Source: an uncultured bacterium (GTDB lineage: Bacteria > Patescibacteriota > Minisyncoccia > Phycocordibacterales > CAWITU01). Taken from it: a stretch of DNA of 30,173 bases. Position numbers and translations under genes: made by a program. The stretch lies in assembly GCA_903958115.1 (NCBI GenBank), contig CAJBRS010000101.1, positions 1 through 30,173 of the forward strand, given 5' to 3'. Each line of letters begins with the position of its first letter. The first letter of the stretch is position 1. Shown piece after piece: positions 28,323-30,173 of this stretch. The notes under the pieces were generated by a model. The model saw only the letters and a program-made list of their open reading frames with translations. It had not been told where the DNA came from and ran no database searches.

Positions 28323-29501
28323 ATGAAAGACAAACAAATTGAAAAGCTTATAAAAGCAGAAAAGGCCCGACAAAAGGGCGTTATTAATCTTATTGCTTCA
28401 GAAAATATTGTTTCAGCAGACGTTCTCAAAGCTCTTGGTTCAGAGCTAACAAATAAATATGCAGAAGGTTATCCTCATAAAAGATATTATGGAGGTCAGA
28501 CTTATACCGACAAGATCGAGGAGTTGGCAAAAGAGAGGGCATTAAAACTTTTTGGATTGAAGGCAGAAAAGTGGCATGTGAATGTTCAGCCACTTTCGGG
28601 ATCGCCAGCCAACTTTGCAGTCTACACTGCTCTAGTAAAACCAGGTGAAAAAATCATGGGAATGTCTCTTGATAATGGGGGGCATCTTACTCATGGTCAC
28701 AAAGCATCAGCTACAGGAAAATTTTGGGTGCAGGTACCTTACGGAGTGGATTCTAAAACAGAGATGCTTGATTATGCAGATTTAAAAAGGATTGCTGAGG
28801 TGGAGAGGCCTAAAATTATCGTCGCTGGTTTTACTGCGTACCCTCGCACAGTTGATTTTAAAAAATTCAGAGAGATTGCAAACGCTTGCGGAGCAATCTT
28901 GATGGTGGATATGTCCCACTTTGCAGGGTTGGTGGCGGGAAAAGCTTACGCGATGTCACCATTTGATTATGCTGATATTGTGACGACCACAGTGCACAAG
29001 ACATTACGAGGGCCACGAAGTGCTATGATTTTTGCGAAGAAAGATGAAAGAGGTTTTGATAAGTTAATTGATAAAGCAATTTTCCCAGGACTTCAGGGTG
29101 GGCCACATATGAATCAAATCGCTGCTGTTGCAGTAGCTCTGAAAGAGGCGGCTGCTCCAGCTTTTAAAAAATATGCTAAGCAGATTGTTAGGAACGCAGC
29201 CATTTTAGCAGTCGAGCTTCAGAAGTTGGGATGGAGAATTATTTCCAAGGGCACTGATACGCACTTGATCCTTGTTGATACTTGGATGGGGGGGAAAGGT
29301 ATCTCGGGTGCAGAAGCAAGTGAGCGTTTAGAAAAAGCGGGGATTATTGTGAATAAGAATACTATTCCAGGCGAGAGCCGTTCGGCCTTTGATCCATCTG
29401 GAATTCGTTTAGGCACAGCTTCAGAGACTACTCGAGGACGAAAAGAAAAGGATATGAAAAAGATTGCACAGAAAATTAATACAGCTTTAAGGAAGAAATA
29501 A
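28323..29501 (+). CDS. glyA: Serine hydroxymethyltransferase
   Basis: SHMT (EC 2.1.2.1) converts serine and THF to glycine and methylene-THF with PLP, feeding ThyA and FolD. At 392 aa it is a little shorter than the usual 410-420. Key sites: INLIASENIVS (about 21-31), YAEGYPHKRYYGGQ (about 46-59), NVQPLSGSPANFAVY (about 86-100), VDMSHFAGLV (about 197-206), the PLP lysine in TTTVHKTLRGPR (about 220-231), and RLGTASETTRG (about 367-377, usually RxGTPAxTTRG). It begins an operon: dut starts 7 bases after its stop and argS overlaps dut. Confidence 0.97.
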   Translation: MKDKQIEKLIKAEKARQKGVINLIASENIVSADVLKALGSELTNKYAEGYPHKRYYGGQTYTDKIEELAKERALKLFGLKAEKWHVNVQPLSGSPANFAVYTALVKPGEKIMGMSLDNGGHLTHGHKASATGKFWVQVPYGVDSKTEMLDYADLKRIAEVERPKIIVAGFTAYPRTVDFKKFREIANACGAILMVDMSHFAGLVAGKAYAMSPFDYADIVTTTVHKTLRGPRSAMIFAKKDERGFDKLIDKAIFPGLQGGPHMNQIAAVAVALKEAAAPAFKKYAKQIVRNAAILAVELQKLGWRIISKGTDTHLILVDTWMGGKGISGAEASERLEKAGIIVNKNTIPGESRSAFDPSGIRLGTASETTRGRKEKDMKKIAQKINTALRKK

Positions 29502-29508
29502 AAATTAG

Positions 29509-29934
29509 ATGATTAAGGTAAAAATAAAACGACTTAACGGAGAAGCAAAATTACCAAGCTATGCTCATCCAGGGGATGTTGGCCTGGATTTGTATTCGAT
29601 GGAGGATAGGATTATTGCTCCAATGGAACACGCTCGTTTTTTTAACGGTTTTGCTTTGGAGTTTCCGGAGGGATATGCGGCAATAGTGAAAGATAAGGGT
29701 AGTATTTCAAAAGCTGGTCTGCATACTATGGGGGGAGTTTTTGATGCTGGCTATAGGGGAGAATATAATGTGCATTTGGTTAATTTAAGCCAAGAACCTT
29801 ACACTGTTGAAAAAGGTGATAAGATTGCTCAGCTAGTCATTTTGCCGGTTGCGATTGCTGAATTAGAAGAGGTTGAAGAACTATCTGATTCGTCTCGTGG
29901 GGAAGGGCGCTTTGGTAGTACGGGGAAAAAATGA
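29509..29934 (+). CDS. dut: dUTP diphosphatase
   Basis: A 141 aa trimeric dUTPase (EC 3.6.1.23) giving dUMP. Motif 1 HPGDVGLDLYS (about 20-30), motif 2 VKDKGSISKAGL (about 60-71, where the usual Arg of PRSG is Lys), motif 3 GGVFDAGYRGE (about 75-85, with the catalytic Asp and stacking Tyr), motif 4 GDKIAQLVI (about 103-111) and motif 5 GEGRFGSTG (about 131-139). The length is normal. It overlaps argS by four bases (ATGA). It is the second protein of this fold in the window; the other, at 21260-21868, is longer and less typical. Confidence 0.93.
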   Translation: MIKVKIKRLNGEAKLPSYAHPGDVGLDLYSMEDRIIAPMEHARFFNGFALEFPEGYAAIVKDKGSISKAGLHTMGGVFDAGYRGEYNVHLVNLSQEPYTVEKGDKIAQLVILPVAIAELEEVEELSDSSRGEGRFGSTGKK

Positions 29935-30173
29935 TTGAAGAAATTTTAAAAAACAAAATATCAGAGGTTGTTGATACGGCAGATGTCAACGTCTTATTAG
30001 ATCATCCTACGGATTTATCTCGTGGCGATTATTCGAGCAACATTGCCATGGTTTTGGCAAAGAAGTTAAAGAAAAATCCCGTGGCTTTGGCTGAAGAAAT
30101 TGTTGCTGGTCTTTTAAAAAATAAGCCAGATGAGGTGGAAAAGATCGAAGCTGTTGCTCCTGGATTCATTAAC
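29931..30173 (+). CDS. argS: Arginyl-tRNA synthetase, N-terminal part (continues beyond window)
   Basis: The first 81 codons of ArgS, which charges tRNA-Arg. The visible part is the N-terminal tRNA-contacting domain: LDHPTDLSRGDYSSNIAM (about 23-40), with GDYSSNIAM typical of the family, then AKKLKKNPVALAEEIV and IEAVAPGFIN at the window edge. The HIGH and KMSKS regions lie outside the window. It starts in the dut stop (ATGA overlap), indicating translational coupling. Confidence 0.9.
   Translation, partial: MIEEILKNKISEVVDTADVNVLLDHPTDLSRGDYSSNIAMVLAKKLKKNPVALAEEIVAGLLKNKPDEVEKIEAVAPGFIN

Overview
The window looks like a chromosomal piece of a Candidate Phyla Radiation bacterium (Patescibacteria, probably Parcubacteria-like). 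This is inferred from dense, mostly AT-rich genes, short intergenic gaps, many promoters placed so close to ATG codons that the transcripts must be leaderless, a secE-nusG-rplK run not followed by rplA, and small envelope proteins of the kind common in that group (IPT/TIG surface protein, membrane-anchored DsbA, SIMPL protein). TGA ends several genes (DedA-PAP2, DHH, dut), so the standard code applies. No tRNA, rRNA, CRISPR array or insertion sequence was recognised.

Layout. 1-5151: 3' part of an ABC exporter, hisD, a membrane-anchored protein, a Nudix hydrolase, a small repeat protein and a DUF1003-like membrane protein. 5211-13592: a six-gene block with higher GC, Shine-Dalgarno starts, two consensus promoters and three intrinsic terminators. 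It encodes a long coiled-coil protein, an unknown protein, a divergent AAA ATPase, a second unknown protein, and two three-helix membrane proteins, the last with a large predicted extracytoplasmic domain. This is the best candidate for an undescribed system. 13595-19538: a secreted multidomain protein, DsbA-like thioredoxin, membrane protein, DedA-PAP2 fusion, folD and a SIMPL protein. 19539-21110: two giant hairpins, then secE-nusG-rplK. 21111-30173: nucleotide and one-carbon genes: dUTPase-like protein, DHH phosphoesterase, RibD/DHFR-like reductase, cytidylyltransferase-like protein, dCMP-deaminase-like fusion, two HIT-type proteins, thyA, a nucleotide kinase, a small unknown protein, glyA, dut and the start of argS.

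Two features run across the window. First, there are two expression styles. AT-rich housekeeping genes often use an extended -10 (TG-N-TANNNT) 6-10 bases before ATG, with no room for a Shine-Dalgarno site. A second set (the six-gene block, the dUTPase-like and DHH genes, the HIT-like gene at 25125-25715 and the small gene at 27926-28240) uses GGAGG-type sites; its transcription units mostly start with TTGACA/TTGACT/TTGCTT-16/17-TANNNT promoters and end in strong terminators. Second, four long hairpins (31-38 bp stems) share a 27-28 nt loop although the stem sequences mostly differ. Two of them lead into an almost identical promoter plus ribosome-binding segment.

Functionally, the right-hand third supports dTMP synthesis and nucleotide-pool cleaning: deamination to dUMP, dUTP hydrolysis, thymidylate synthase, folate reduction, SHMT and FolD for methylene-THF, and nucleotide kinase. 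The six-gene block has no recognisable metabolic role; its composition suggests ATP-driven remodelling of a membrane-associated assembly.
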